Notes under the pieces: generated by a model
What the model saw: the letters and a program-made list of their open reading frames with translations, nothing else
Databases searched by the model: none
Told to the model about the DNA's origin: nothing
Translations under genes and position numbers: made by a program
In this document: in pieces, positions 18,014-28,530 of the stretch
Layout of the letters: the number at the start of each line of letters is the position of its first letter
Position numbering within the stretch: the stretch's first letter is position 1
From: Lichenibacterium dinghuense
GTDB lineage: Bacteria > Pseudomonadota > Alphaproteobacteria > Rhizobiales > Beijerinckiaceae
Reading direction: 5' to 3'
Assembly: GCF_021730615.1 (NCBI RefSeq)
Contig: NZ_JAJLMN010000001.1
Coordinates: forward strand, 1,736,501 to 1,800,500
Length of the DNA: 64,000 bases

Positions 18014-19236
18014 CGGCCGGCGCGGCCCTCCCGCCCACGCTCCGCATCGACGCCGCGCGCGCCCGCGTGCGGCTGTCGCCGACCGACCCGGCCTTCGTGG
18101 CCGACCCCTATCCGAGCTATCGCGCGATCCGCGAGGCCTGCCCGCTGTTCGTCTGGGAGGACTACGGCCACCTCTGCGCGGCCGACGCCGCCACGGTCGA
18201 CGCGCTGTTCCGCGACCGGCGCTTCGGCCGCGAGGCGCCGGGCCGCCCGCCCCCGCCCGAGCACACGCGGCCCTTCCACGACCTCGACGCCCTGTCGATG
18301 CTGGAGCGCGAGCCCCCGGCCCACACGCGGCTCCGCCGCCTCGTCAACAGGGCCTTCGTGTCCCGCGCCGTGGAGCGCCTGCGCCCGCGCGTCGAGGCCC
18401 TGGCCGACGCGTTGCTCGACGCCTTCCCGTCGTCCGGCCCCTTCGACCTCCTGCCGCTCTACGCCGAGCCGATCCCGGTGGCCCTCATCGCCGAGCTGCT
18501 CGGCGTGCCGGGCGCGGACGCGCCGCACCTCCTCGACTGGTCGCACCGCATGGTGGCCATGTACCGCCCCGGACGGACCCGCGCCGACGAGGACGCGGCC
18601 GTCGTGGCGGCGCTCGGCTTCTCGGCCTACCTGCGCGGCCACCTCGCGGAGCGCCGCGCGCGGCCCCGCGACGACCTCCTGACCCTTCTCGCGACGGCTC
18701 CCGCCTCGGAGATCTCGGAGGACGAGGCGGCGGCCAACGCGGCGCTGCTGCTCAACGCCGGCCACGAGGCGACCGTGCACGCCCTCGGCCTCGCCGCCGC
18801 ATCGGTGCTCGGCTCGGGGCTCGACCCTCGGGCGCTGTTCGCGACGCCGGAGCGAACGGCCGCGACGGTCGAGGAAGCGCTGCGCTTCGAGCCGCCGCTC
18901 CACCTCTTCACCCGCACCTGCCTGGAGCCCGCGCGGGTGGCGGGCGTGGATTTCGCGCCGGGGACGACGGTCGGCCTGCTGATCGGGGCGGCCGACCGCG
19001 ACCCCGCCCGCTGGCCGGCGCCGGACCGCTTCGATCCCTTCCGTGCCCCGGCCGCGCATGTCGCCTTCGGCGGCGGCATCCACTTCTGCCTCGGCGCGCC
19101 CCTCGCCCGGCTGGAGCTGGAGGTGGCGCTGCCGCGGCTCTTCGCGCGGCGCCCGCGGCTGCGCCTGGCCGGCGAGCCCCGCTTCGCCGACCGCTACCAC
19201 TTCCGCGCGCTGGAAGCGCTGGAGGTGAGAGGCTAG
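18010..19236 (+). CDS. Cytochrome P450 (bacterial class I type)
   Basis: A 408-residue soluble P450. Diagnostic parts: I-helix LLNAGHEATVHALG (about 250), K-helix EEALRF (ExxR), and the heme loop FGGGIHFCLGAPLARLE with the Cys ligand (about 357). The pattern and length fit the bacterial CYP107-like soluble enzymes that take electrons from ferredoxin. The start GTG at 18010 overlaps the upstream MFS stop, and the first conserved P450 motif (DPAFVADPYPSYRAIRE) begins about 25 residues in. No ferredoxin or ferredoxin reductase gene is adjacent. The substrate is unknown. Confidence 0.92.
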   Translation: MTAGAALPPTLRIDAARARVRLSPTDPAFVADPYPSYRAIREACPLFVWEDYGHLCAADAATVDALFRDRRFGREAPGRPPPPEHTRPFHDLDALSMLEREPPAHTRLRRLVNRAFVSRAVERLRPRVEALADALLDAFPSSGPFDLLPLYAEPIPVALIAELLGVPGADAPHLLDWSHRMVAMYRPGRTRADEDAAVVAALGFSAYLRGHLAERRARPRDDLLTLLATAPASEISEDEAAANAALLLNAGHEATVHALGLAAASVLGSGLDPRALFATPERTAATVEEALRFEPPLHLFTRTCLEPARVAGVDFAPGTTVGLLIGAADRDPARWPAPDRFDPFRAPAAHVAFGGGIHFCLGAPLARLELEVALPRLFARRPRLRLAGEPRFADRYHFRALEALEVRG

Positions 19237-19249
19237 GCCCTCCGTCCCG

Positions 19250-19330
19250 TCACTGCGGACGGCGGCGCGTCATCGACATGGCGAGGACGAAGCCCAGGAT
19301 GAGGGCGGCGGTCCAGAGCGTGCGGGCCAT
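19250..19330 (-). CDS. Possible 26-residue membrane peptide
   Basis: A short open frame begins with ATG at 19330, preceded by an AGGGGA ribosome-binding site. It encodes one hydrophobic helix (TAALILGFVLAMSM) followed by a basic TRRRPQ tail, a positive-inside layout typical of small single-pass peptides. It lies convergent with the P450 gene. It is too short for statistics, so it remains a candidate. Confidence 0.35.
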   Translation of the reverse strand: MARTLWTAALILGFVLAMSMTRRRPQ

Positions 19331-19456
19331 GATGTCGTCCCCTGTTCGACGTGTCGCGTTTGGCGGTTTCCGGACTGGACAAACCGCGCGAAGGCGCATC
19401 CGTTCCCGCCGGGGCGGGCCGAATCGCCCCACCGTCGCCGCAGGAGCGCCGCAGCC

Positions 19457-20158
19457 GTGACGATCGACCTCGTGTGCCTCGATGCCGACGACACGCTGTG
19501 GCACAACATGCGCCACTTCGAGGCCGCCGAGCGCGCCCTCTTCGACCTGCTCGCGCCCTTCGCCGCGGCGGGCGTGTCGCGGGCGGCGCTCGACGCCGCG
19601 GAAGCGCGCAACCTCCCCCTCTACGGCTACGGCGCCAAGGGCTTCACCCTGTCGATGGTCGAGGCCGCCGCGGACCTGCTCGGCCCGGCGCTGACGGCCG
19701 GCACGGTCACCGCGATCCTCCGCGCCGGCCGCGACCTCCTGGCCCACCCGGTCGAGCTGCTGCCGGGCGTGGACGCCGCGCTCGACGCGCTGGCGGGCCG
19801 CGCGAAGCTCGTGCTCGTCACCAAGGGCGACCTGCTCCACCAGGAGACCAAGCTCGCCGCCTCCGGCCTCGGGAGCCGCTTCGCCGGCGTCGAGATCGTG
19901 TCCGACAAGACCGCCGCCACCTACGCCCGCGTGTTCCGAACTCACGGCGTCCCGCCGGAGCGGGCCCTGATGGCGGGCGACTCGCTGCGCTCCGACGTGC
20001 TGCCGGCGCTCCAGGCGGGCGCCTTCGCGGCCCACGTGCCGCACGGGGTGCCCTGGTCGCACGAGCGCGCGGAGGAGCCGGACCACCCGCGCTACCGCCG
20101 GCTCGCCGCGCTGGCGGAGCTGCCGGGCTGGATCGACGCGATCGGCAGGGGGCTTTAA
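19457..20158 (+). CDS. HAD-superfamily phosphatase
   Basis: A 233-residue HAD hydrolase. Motif I is DADDTLWHN (residues 6-14) with both catalytic aspartates; motif II is LVTKGD; the motif III Lys lies in SDKTAATY; motif IV is MAGDSLRSDVLPAL. The inserted helical cap between motifs I and II makes it a subclass I member like phosphoglycolate phosphatase and related enzymes. The substrate is unclear. GTG at 19457 is the start, with CAGGAG ten bases upstream. The thioesterase gene follows 31 bases after the stop. Confidence 0.88.
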   Translation: MTIDLVCLDADDTLWHNMRHFEAAERALFDLLAPFAAAGVSRAALDAAEARNLPLYGYGAKGFTLSMVEAAADLLGPALTAGTVTAILRAGRDLLAHPVELLPGVDAALDALAGRAKLVLVTKGDLLHQETKLAASGLGSRFAGVEIVSDKTAATYARVFRTHGVPPERALMAGDSLRSDVLPALQAGAFAAHVPHGVPWSHERAEEPDHPRYRRLAALAELPGWIDAIGRGL

Positions 20159-20189
20159 GCTCGCGGCCCCGCATCCGAGGCATCGCCGC

Positions 20190-20591
20190 ATGAGCCCGAT
20201 CCCCGCCCCGCCCGGCCTGCCCGAGGCCGCGCCCCACGTCCGCGTCATCGCCATGCCGGCCGACACCAACCCGGCAGGCGACATCTTCGGCGGCTGGCTG
20301 ATGGCGCAGATGGACCTCGCGGCCGGCAACGCCGCGGCGCGGCGGGCGCGGGGGCGCTGCGCCACCGTGGCGGTGAACGAGATGACGTTCCACCAGCCCG
20401 TGCTGGTGGGCGACGAGGTGAGCTTCTACGCCGCGATCGAGCGGGTGGGGCGCACCTCCATGGTGATCCGCGTCGAGGCGTGGCGCCGCTCGCGCGACGC
20501 CGACGAGGTGGGCCGCGTCACGGGCGCCACCTTCACCTTCGTGGCGATCGGCGACGACCGCCGCCCCCGCGCCATCCCGCCCGAGGGCTGA
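20190..20591 (+). CDS. YciA-like acyl-CoA thioesterase
   Basis: A 133-residue hotdog-fold protein. The conserved hexamer-type signature is present: MPADTNPAGDIFGGWLMAQM (residues 23-42), with the catalytic Asn/Asp region, then VNEMTFHQPVLVGDEVSFYA. Members hydrolyse acyl-CoA esters of various lengths. Length and motifs match YciA and cytosolic acyl-CoA thioesterases. ATG at 20190. The gene lies between a HAD phosphatase and motA, all on the plus strand. Confidence 0.9.
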   Translation: MSPIPAPPGLPEAAPHVRVIAMPADTNPAGDIFGGWLMAQMDLAAGNAAARRARGRCATVAVNEMTFHQPVLVGDEVSFYAAIERVGRTSMVIRVEAWRRSRDADEVGRVTGATFTFVAIGDDRRPRAIPPEG

Positions 20592-20684
20592 CGCTCCCCT
20601 GCCAGCCCCGCGCAAGCGGCCTGCCGTCCCATGGACCTCGCGAGAGCCGCACCCGTCCCCGCGGTGCGGCCGGAGGTCCATCCC

Positions 20685-21566
20685 TTGAGCTTCATCATCG
20701 GCATCGTCGTGGCCCTGGGCTGCATGATCGGCGGCTACGTCGCCGCCGGCGGCCACCTCGGGGTGATCTGGCAGCCCTACGAGCTGATCATCATCTGCGG
20801 CATGGCGCTCGGCACCTTCATCGTCGCCAACCCCCTGTCCACCATCAAGGACACCGGCAAGGCGATCGGCCAGGCCATCATGGGCAAGACGCCCAAGAAC
20901 CGCGACTACCTCGACCTGCTCGGCATCCTGTACACGCTGATGAAGGAGCTGCGCGGCAACGCCCGCAACGAGGTCGAGGGCCACATCGACAATCCGAAGG
21001 AGTCGGCCTTCTTCCAGAAATATCCGAAGGTGCTGGCCGACACCGACATGACGGCCTTCATCTGCGACTATTGCCGGCTGATCATGATCGGCAACGCGCG
21101 CAGCCACGAGATCGAGTCGCTGATGGACGAGGAGATCAACACCATCATGCGCGACAAGCTGAAGCCCTACCAGGCGCTGCAGAACACGGCGGACGGCCTG
21201 CCGGCGCTCGGCATCGTGGCGGCCGTGCTCGGCATCGTCCACGCCATGGGCTCGCTCGACCAGCCGCCCGAGGTGCTGGGCGAGCTGATCGGCGCCGCGC
21301 TGGTCGGCACCTTCGCGGGCATCTTCCTGTCCTACGGGCTCGTCGGCCCGCTCGCCACCATGGTCAAGGTCACGCGCGACAAGCGCGCGCGGCTCTACGT
21401 CATCATCAAGCAGTCGCTGCTCGCCTTCATGAACGGCGCCGTGCCGCTGATCGCGCTGGAACACGGCCGCAAGACCATCTCGGCCTACAGCCGGCCCTCG
21501 ATCGACGAGGTCGAGAACGAGACGATGGGCGGCGGCGCGGCCGAGCCCGCCAAGAAGGCGGCGTGA
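20685..21566 (+). CDS. motA: Flagellar stator protein MotA
   Basis: A 293-residue MotA with four membrane helices (about 2-22, 30-55, 180-200, 215-240). The proton-channel Pro segment is [18 protein letters not shown] in TM3, and the large cytoplasmic loop lies between residues 60 and 175. With MotB it forms the proton-driven stator of the flagellar motor. I chose TTG at 20685 because GGAGG sits 8 bases upstream and TM1 ([16 protein letters not shown]) begins at once; an upstream ATG would add 18 Pro-rich residues before TM1. fliM starts one base after its stop. motB is not in this window. Confidence 0.95.
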   Translation: MSFIIGIVVALGCMIGGYVAAGGHLGVIWQPYELIIICGMALGTFIVANPLSTIKDTGKAIGQAIMGKTPKNRDYLDLLGILYTLMKELRGNARNEVEGHIDNPKESAFFQKYPKVLADTDMTAFICDYCRLIMIGNARSHEIESLMDEEINTIMRDKLKPYQALQNTADGLPALGIVAAVLGIVHAMGSLDQPPEVLGELIGAALVGTFAGIFLSYGLVGPLATMVKVTRDKRARLYVIIKQSLLAFMNGAVPLIALEHGRKTISAYSRPSIDEVENETMGGGAAEPAKKAA

Positions 21567-21567
21567 G

Positions 21568-22482
21568 GTGACGGCGACCCCGTCCCCGGAGGCGCCGCGG
21601 CGCTGGTTCGACCGCGGCGCCCCGAGCCTCGCCGACCGCATCCCGCTCTTCGCCGAGGCCATGGGCCTCGTCGCCGCGGCCTGGACCGACGGCTTCGCGG
21701 CGCTGACCGCGACGCCCGCCGCCTTCACCTTCGCGGGGCTCACGGAAGCGCGCGTCGCGGCGCTGCCGCTGCGGCGCGGGCGCGACCCCGTCTTCGCGGT
21801 GCTCGACGCGCCGGGCTGGGGCGCCGCCCTCGCGCTGCAGTTCGACCGGGCCTTCGTGTCGACCGTGGTGGAAGCCCTGTTCGGCGGCGACGACGGCGAG
21901 GGGGACGCGGAGGTGCAGGCGGGGCCGCTCACCGCGGTCGAGCGGCGCATCGCCGAGGTGGTGGCCGTGCAGGCGTCCGACGCGCTGAAGGCCGGCTTCG
22001 CCGACGTGCTGCCCTCGTCCTTCCCGTTCGAGCGGGTGCAGGTGAAGCCCGACCTCGCCGTGCTGGGCCGCCCCAACGCGGCCGCCGTGGTGGCGCGCAT
22101 CGTGCTGAAGACGCTCGGCCGCACGGCCGAGATCGACCTCGTCGTCGCCCGCGCGACGCTCGACGGCTTCGCCGACCGGCTGAGCGTGCTGCCCGCCGAC
22201 GAGCCGGAGAACACCGACCCGCGCTGGTCGGAGCGGCTGGAGGGCCAGGTGTCGCGCGCCCCGATGGCGCTGACGGCCGTCGTGGAGCTCGAGCCGATGA
22301 CGCTCGGCGCCCTGGCGGGGCTGAAGGTCGGCCAGACGATGGCGCTGCCGCGCGACGCCGTGCGCGACGTGCGGCTCCTGTGCGCGGGGCGCGAGCTGTT
22401 CCGCTGCGACCTCGGCCAGTCGGGCGGCCACCACACGGTGCGGGTCGACGAGCCCGTGCCGGGCGCGCTGGCCGGCCTCTGA
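21568..22482 (+). CDS. fliM: Flagellar motor switch protein FliM (alphaproteobacterial)
   Basis: A 304-residue product starting with GTG at 21568, directly after motA. The middle domain (about 20-215) is CheC-like, and residues about 230-300 form a SpoA domain (MALTAVVELEPMTLGALAGLKVG, with the GRELFRCDLGQS segment). FliM is the C-ring protein that receives CheY-P. The usual N-terminal EIDALL peptide that binds CheY-P is not visible, so either the alphaproteobacterial variant is divergent or CheY binding differs. fliN and fliG are not adjacent; the next gene is convergent. The motA-fliM neighbourhood supports the call. Confidence 0.85.
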   Translation: MTATPSPEAPRRWFDRGAPSLADRIPLFAEAMGLVAAAWTDGFAALTATPAAFTFAGLTEARVAALPLRRGRDPVFAVLDAPGWGAALALQFDRAFVSTVVEALFGGDDGEGDAEVQAGPLTAVERRIAEVVAVQASDALKAGFADVLPSSFPFERVQVKPDLAVLGRPNAAAVVARIVLKTLGRTAEIDLVVARATLDGFADRLSVLPADEPENTDPRWSERLEGQVSRAPMALTAVVELEPMTLGALAGLKVGQTMALPRDAVRDVRLLCAGRELFRCDLGQSGGHHTVRVDEPVPGALAGL

Positions 22483-22488
22483 ACCCGG

Positions 22489-23568
22489 TCAGGGCTCCTG
22501 CCAGGGCGCCAGCGGGTAGGGCGTGGAGGCGACGGCGCCGTTGCCGTCGATCTGCGACAGCGCGAGGCGGCACAGCACCAGCAGGGCGAAGAGCCCCCAG
22601 TCCCAGCGCTCCATCGCGGGCCCGCGCGCCTGGTGGCGCAGGAAGGCCAGGGCGGGCCCGAGCGTCAGCAGGCACAGCACGCGGGTGTGGTCGAGCGTCG
22701 CCACGCAGCCGACGACCAGCATGGCCGCGGCCCAGCACCCGAGCAGCGCCGCCCCGCCCCGCCCGCCGTAGCGGAACGGCCCCGCGAAGCACCGCACGAG
22801 GAAGAAGGGCACCAGCGCGGCCGAGACCAGCGAGGGCGGCCCGAGCAGCGCCGCGTCGTGCAGGAGGCCCGCGACGAGCCCCCGCGCGTAGCCGGCGCGG
22901 TCGACGAGGCCCGGCAGGACGCGGTGCGCGAGGGCGAGATCGGCCACCCCCGCCAGAAGCACGGCGCCGGACTGCGCCCAGCGCAGCCGCCGCGCCAGCG
23001 CGAGGTCGACCGCCGCGACGCCCGCCGTCGACAGCACGGCGAGGATCGGGTTGCAGAAGGCGGCCAGCACCGAGCCCGCGAGCGCCGGCGCGGGGCGGCG
23101 CCAGGCGGACAGCAGCAGGAACGCCATCAGCCACGGGTCGAACTTGCCGATCCACAGCGCCAGCGTGTCGACGAGGTGCGAGAAGGCGACGAGGAGCAGG
23201 AGGTCGCGGAAGGCGAACTCGCCGCGCCGCAGCCCCACGGCCGCCACGCCGGCGAACAGCAGGAGGCCGAGCCCCCACCAGGTGAGCGCGAGCGCGCCCT
23301 CCGGCACGCCGGCCGCCGCGAGGGCGGAGCCGATGCCGTCGAACAGCAGCCCTTCGAGCAGGAAGCCGCGCGCGGGCGGCACGGGGGCGCCGCGCGCGAG
23401 GCCGACGATGAAGCCCGGCAGGTCGGCGTCCATGACGCGCAGCCCGTCGACCAGCACCACCGGCAGGGCGAGCAGCGCCAGCAGGGCGAGGCGGCCGCCC
23501 CGCGTCGGCAGGAGGCGCAGCGCGGCGGCGCGCGGCCAGGCGGGGAGGGTGTCGGAGCGGTCGAGCAT
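22489..23568 (-). CDS. Polytopic membrane protein of unknown function
   Basis: A 359-residue protein with about nine hydrophobic segments spread across its length. The best visible stretches are near residues 25-45, 85-125, 135-150, 160-175, 195-215, 270-290 and 320-340. Tryptophan-containing loops (IGKFDPWLMAFL) recall GT87-like or DUF2029 glycosyltransferases, but the catalytic Asp motif expected there is not evident. ATG at 23568. It ends 6 bases from fliM, convergently. The P450 gene upstream on the same strand is 84 bases away. Confidence 0.7.
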   Translation of the reverse strand: MLDRSDTLPAWPRAAALRLLPTRGGRLALLALLALPVVLVDGLRVMDADLPGFIVGLARGAPVPPARGFLLEGLLFDGIGSALAAAGVPEGALALTWWGLGLLLFAGVAAVGLRRGEFAFRDLLLLVAFSHLVDTLALWIGKFDPWLMAFLLLSAWRRPAPALAGSVLAAFCNPILAVLSTAGVAAVDLALARRLRWAQSGAVLLAGVADLALAHRVLPGLVDRAGYARGLVAGLLHDAALLGPPSLVSAALVPFFLVRCFAGPFRYGGRGGAALLGCWAAAMLVVGCVATLDHTRVLCLLTLGPALAFLRHQARGPAMERWDWGLFALLVLCRLALSQIDGNGAVASTPYPLAPWQEP

Positions 23569-23652
23569 GCGGCGAGTGTACCGCCGAACGGCGTCAGGGG
23601 AACGCGGCTTCGGCCGGGACGATCCGACCGCCGCCGCGGGCCGAGGCCCCCC

Positions 23653-25095
23653 TCACCGATGCCGCAGCATCATCGGCATGCCGCCGCGCGAGCGCAGGGT
23701 GATGCGCTGCACGGGCATCACCGCGTGGCCGGGGGCGTGGTCGAAGCGGACGTGGCGCAGCGCCGTGGCGAGCAGGATCACCGCCTCCTGCAGCGCGAAG
23801 GAGGCCGCGATGCACACGCGCGGCCCCGCGCCGAAGGGCAGAAAGGCGAAGCGGTCGATGCGGCCGCGGTTCTCGGGCAGGAAGCGCTCGGGGTGGAAGT
23901 GGTCCGGCGCGTCCCACAGCGTCCTGTGGCGGTGGAGCACGTAGGGCGACACGACCACCAGCGTGCGGGCCTTGATGCGCAGCGTGCCGAGCATGTCGGG
24001 CCCCAGCGCCTCGCGGGTGATGGAGGCGGCCGGCGGGTAGAGGCGCATCGCTTCCTCGAGCGCCGCGCGGGTGCGGACGAAGTCGTCGACGCGGGTCGGG
24101 TCGACGCGCCCGTCCGGCATCAGCGCGTCGACCTCGCGCTCGACGGCCTCGCGCTCCTCCGGGTGCTGCGACAGGAGGTAGAGCGCCCAGGTGAGCGTGT
24201 TCGAGGTCGTCTCGTGGCCGGCGATCAGGAAGGTGACGACGTTGGCGCGCACGTCGTCGTCCGACAGGCCGACGCCGGTCTCGGGGTCGCGGGCGGCGAG
24301 CAGCAGGGACAGGATGTCCTGCGGGGCCGGCGCGCCGGAGGCGAGCAGCGCGCGGCGCTTCTCCAGGATGGCGGAAACCTCCTCCTCGAAGTAGCGCAGC
24401 AGCGGGCGCGTGCGGTTGGCGGCGAGGCGCGGCACCCAGGACGGCATGCCGAGCACGTCGAGAGGGTCGAGCTGGCCGGCGGCCTCCAGGAAGGCCGAGA
24501 CCGCGTGCGCGAACCGGTCCTCCGGGCCGCTCATGGCCTCGGAGAAGACCGTGCGGCCGAGCACCCGCAGGGTGGCGCGCGCCATCTCGTTGGCGACGTC
24601 GATGCGGCGGCCGTCCCGCAAGCTCGACCAGCGCCCCACCATCTCGTCCGCCACCTCGACCATGGAGCGCTTGAAGCCCTCGACGTGGCGGGGCGAGAAC
24701 AGCGGCGCCAGCGCGCGGCGCTGCGCGCGCCACTGCTCGCCCTCGGCCAGAAGCAGGCCGGTGCCGAGGCCGCCGCCCAGCGTGCGGCGCTGCAGCTCGC
24801 CCTTGTCGTAGTTGGCGGCGTTGCCGACCAGCACGTGGCGGATGATGGCCGGGTCGCTCACCACGGCGGCGGAGCCCAGCACGTTGCGGCCGTGGACGAT
24901 CGGCTGCTCGAAGTGCCAGCGCGTCCAGGTGGCGACGGGGTTGTCGCGCAAGCCCTTCAGGAGCGCCAGCGTGCCCGGCACCTCCGCGAGCGGCACTGGC
25001 GCCGGCGGCCGCGGACGGCGACCCGCGGCCGCCGGGGCGCGGCGCGGGGGCGCCGGCGGGACTCGGGCCGGCGCGGGATCGAGGGCGAGGGACAT
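23653..25095 (-). CDS. Cytochrome P450
   Basis: A 480-residue P450, longer than the one at 18010 and of the fatty-acid-hydroxylase/CYP102-heme type by pattern. I-helix FLIAGHETTSNTL, K-helix EEAMRLYPP, the PERFLPENR region and the heme loop FGAGPRVCIAASFAL with the Cys are all present. The enzyme would hydroxylate or epoxidise a hydrophobic substrate. ATG at 25095 is chosen since CGGAG lies upstream and the preceding in-frame stretch is Pro/Arg-rich. The N-terminal 35 residues are also Pro/Arg-rich and likely disordered. No reductase domain is fused. It is the last core gene before the accessory island. Confidence 0.9.
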   Translation of the reverse strand: MSLALDPAPARVPPAPPRRAPAAAGRRPRPPAPVPLAEVPGTLALLKGLRDNPVATWTRWHFEQPIVHGRNVLGSAAVVSDPAIIRHVLVGNAANYDKGELQRRTLGGGLGTGLLLAEGEQWRAQRRALAPLFSPRHVEGFKRSMVEVADEMVGRWSSLRDGRRIDVANEMARATLRVLGRTVFSEAMSGPEDRFAHAVSAFLEAAGQLDPLDVLGMPSWVPRLAANRTRPLLRYFEEEVSAILEKRRALLASGAPAPQDILSLLLAARDPETGVGLSDDDVRANVVTFLIAGHETTSNTLTWALYLLSQHPEEREAVEREVDALMPDGRVDPTRVDDFVRTRAALEEAMRLYPPAASITREALGPDMLGTLRIKARTLVVVSPYVLHRHRTLWDAPDHFHPERFLPENRGRIDRFAFLPFGAGPRVCIAASFALQEAVILLATALRHVRFDHAPGHAVMPVQRITLRSRGGMPMMLRHR

Positions 25096-25378
25096 GCGGA
25101 ACTCCGGGCGGCGTCGTCCGGAGGAGATGGGAGGGGGCCGAGGGGGCGGCAAGCGAGGCATGATGACAGGGGGCGCGGAGGCGGGCTTCCGCGGTCAGAC
25201 CGCGAGGCGGCCGGCGACGACCGCCTCCAGTAGGTCCACAGCCGTGTCCGCGACCCGGTCGCCGGTATGGCGGAGGTAGACGGGCGCCGCGGCGTCCTCC
25301 AGGCAGACCATGGGCAAGTCCGAGTCGATCATCACGTTGAACCGCTCCGGGTTTCTCGGAGGCTGATTGGCTTGGAAT

Positions 25379-26601
<1,223 letters not shown>

Positions 26602-27255
26602 GGCTCCAGTCTCGCAAGATCAGGAGCCTCCAGGAAACCCGGAGCGGTTCACGTCGCCGATCGCGTGGCAGTGCCGGCCGTCGATCGTCTCCTCCGGCGT
26701 GAACGCGCCGTCGCCGATCGGGCCGGTTCCGCTTCGTTCGATGCCCAGGCGAACGAAGTGGCTCCGCCCCGACGAGGTGTCAAACCGTCGATCGGAGAGC
26801 TTCCGGAGTCGTGCATCAGTGGGTGTGGGCAGGCTCGGCGTGGGCTGGTGTACGGAGCTGGTGGACCGGTCCTAGGGTCTGTTAGGGCTTGGCTGCAGTC
26901 CCTATCTGGGGTGTATGACCCAGTCTGAAGCGATCGACTTTTCCAACGACGAGGTGTGGGCGCTGTGGGCGCCGCTGATTGAAGCAGTCCGGCCCAAGGG
27001 CAAGACTCTGCCCCAGGACCTGCGGCGCACCCTGTCGGCCATCGTGTGGCGCCACGACAACGGCGCCAAGTGGCGGAGCGTGCCGCCTCACCTGGGCCCG
27101 TGGTGGCGGGCTGCGCAACTGTCGATCCGCTGGTCCAAGCTCGGCGTGTGGCAGCGCCTTCTGGAACTGTGCCAGGAGGGCAACCTGTCGCTGGGCCTCG
27201 TGTTTCTGGACGGCACCGTGATCCGGGCTCACCACAAGGCGGCGGGCGCGGAAAA

Positions 27256-27504
27256 CGTATGGCCCGCCCCGTCGGCAAGCGGTTTCTCGGGTCCAGCTTG
27301 ATCTGTCTGCACAAACGTATCCGGCCTTCCGGCGAGCCGTTGGCCAAGATGGAGAGCCGCGCGTCCTGGTCCCGATAAAAGGGACGGCATCGAGTGCCAT
27401 TTTCCGCGAAGGTTTCCAGGACGCCGGTTGACAGTCAGGCCATCTCCTCGTCGCCACCCACAGACATCGAGGGCCGACGCTCGTTCCGCGTCAGCCGATC
27501 CGGT
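27256..27504 (-). ncRNA. Candidate bridge/seekRNA region of the IS1111-group element
   Basis: This is the 249-bp non-coding end downstream of the transposase. In the IS1111 group, published work places the guide RNA (seekRNA, related to bridge RNAs of IS110) at this end. I see no protein frame of note. The position is the evidence; the structure and guide loops were not derived by eye. Confidence 0.45.
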
Positions 27505-28530
27505 TCAGGCCGCCACGGGCGCGGCCTTGTAGACGTCGCCGTGGCGCAGCAGCGCCCACACGGTGCGGGCCATCTTGGCCGCTAGGGCTACCACGGCCGC
27601 GTTCAGATGTGCCCGGCTGAGCAGCCCGCGCAGCCACGCACCTACCGGCGTGTCCCCCGCCTTCAGCGTCGGCAGGGCGGATCGCGCGCCTTGGATCAGC
27701 ATCTTGCGCAGGTACTTGCTCCCCCGCTTGGTGATGCCGAGCAGCTTCGGTCGACCGCCCGTCGTCACCTGCCGCGGCACGAGGCCCAGCCAGGCCGCGA
27801 GGTCCCGTCCTCGTGCGAAGGTGCTGGCGTCGCCGACGGCTGCCACGAGGGCAGTGGCGTTCAGCGCGCCGATGCCGGGGATGGACAGCAGCCGCTTCGC
27901 GCCGTCCTGCGCCTTGGCGGCGGCGGTGAACTCCGCGTCGAAGGCCTTGATGCGCTCGTCGAGGGCAACCCACTGGCGGCGCATGTCGACGATCAGCTCG
28001 TGGATCCGAGCGGCCAGGACACGTTCCTTCCCGTCGAGTAGCTCGGCCAGGGCGACGGTCAGCCTGGCGCGCCCTTGCGCTACGATGTGGCCGCGCTCCA
28101 GCAGCAGGCTGCGGATCTGGTTCATCAGCGACGTCCGATCACCGACCAGCCTGTCGCGCACGCGGTGGAGCGTCTGCATGTCGAGTTGCTCCTCCGACTT
28201 CATCGTCACGAAGCGCATGGTGGGCCGACCTGCCGCTTCGGCGATGGCTTCGGCATCCCGGTCATCGTTCTTCTGTGCCTTGACATAAGGCCGGACGTAT
28301 TCGGGCGACATGAGCCTGATCTCGTGTCCCTTGGCGGCCAGTGCACGGCCGATGTGGTGCGCCCCGCAGCAGGCCTCCATGGCGACGATGCTGCCCGGGT
28401 ACCTGGAGCAGAACGCGACGACGGTGTCGCGGCGCATGCGCCGGCGCACCAGGACCTTACCGGCCGTATCCACGCCGACGAGGCTGCACGATGTCTTGCC
28501 GAGATCGATGCCGATGATGGAGAGTTGCAT
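27505..28530 (-). CDS. IS110-family transposase (DEDD recombinase)
   Basis: A 341-residue transposase. The N-terminal RuvC-like DEDD domain has GIDLGKTSCSL (first Asp, residue 9), AMEACCGAH (Glu) and KNDDRDAEAIAEAA (later Asp pair). A coiled linker spans about 125-215, and the C-terminal domain has SIPGIGALNATALVA and LAAWLGLVPRQVTTGGRPK followed by ITKRGSKYLRKML, the region of the catalytic Ser. It works with an element-encoded RNA that selects target and donor. Full length, no disruption; the start ATG at 28530 is 78 bp inside the element. Confidence 0.93.
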   Translation of the reverse strand: MQLSIIGIDLGKTSCSLVGVDTAGKVLVRRRMRRDTVVAFCSRYPGSIVAMEACCGAHHIGRALAAKGHEIRLMSPEYVRPYVKAQKNDDRDAEAIAEAAGRPTMRFVTMKSEEQLDMQTLHRVRDRLVGDRTSLMNQIRSLLLERGHIVAQGRARLTVALAELLDGKERVLAARIHELIVDMRRQWVALDERIKAFDAEFTAAAKAQDGAKRLLSIPGIGALNATALVAAVGDASTFARGRDLAAWLGLVPRQVTTGGRPKLLGITKRGSKYLRKMLIQGARSALPTLKAGDTPVGAWLRGLLSRAHLNAAVVALAAKMARTVWALLRHGDVYKAAPVAA

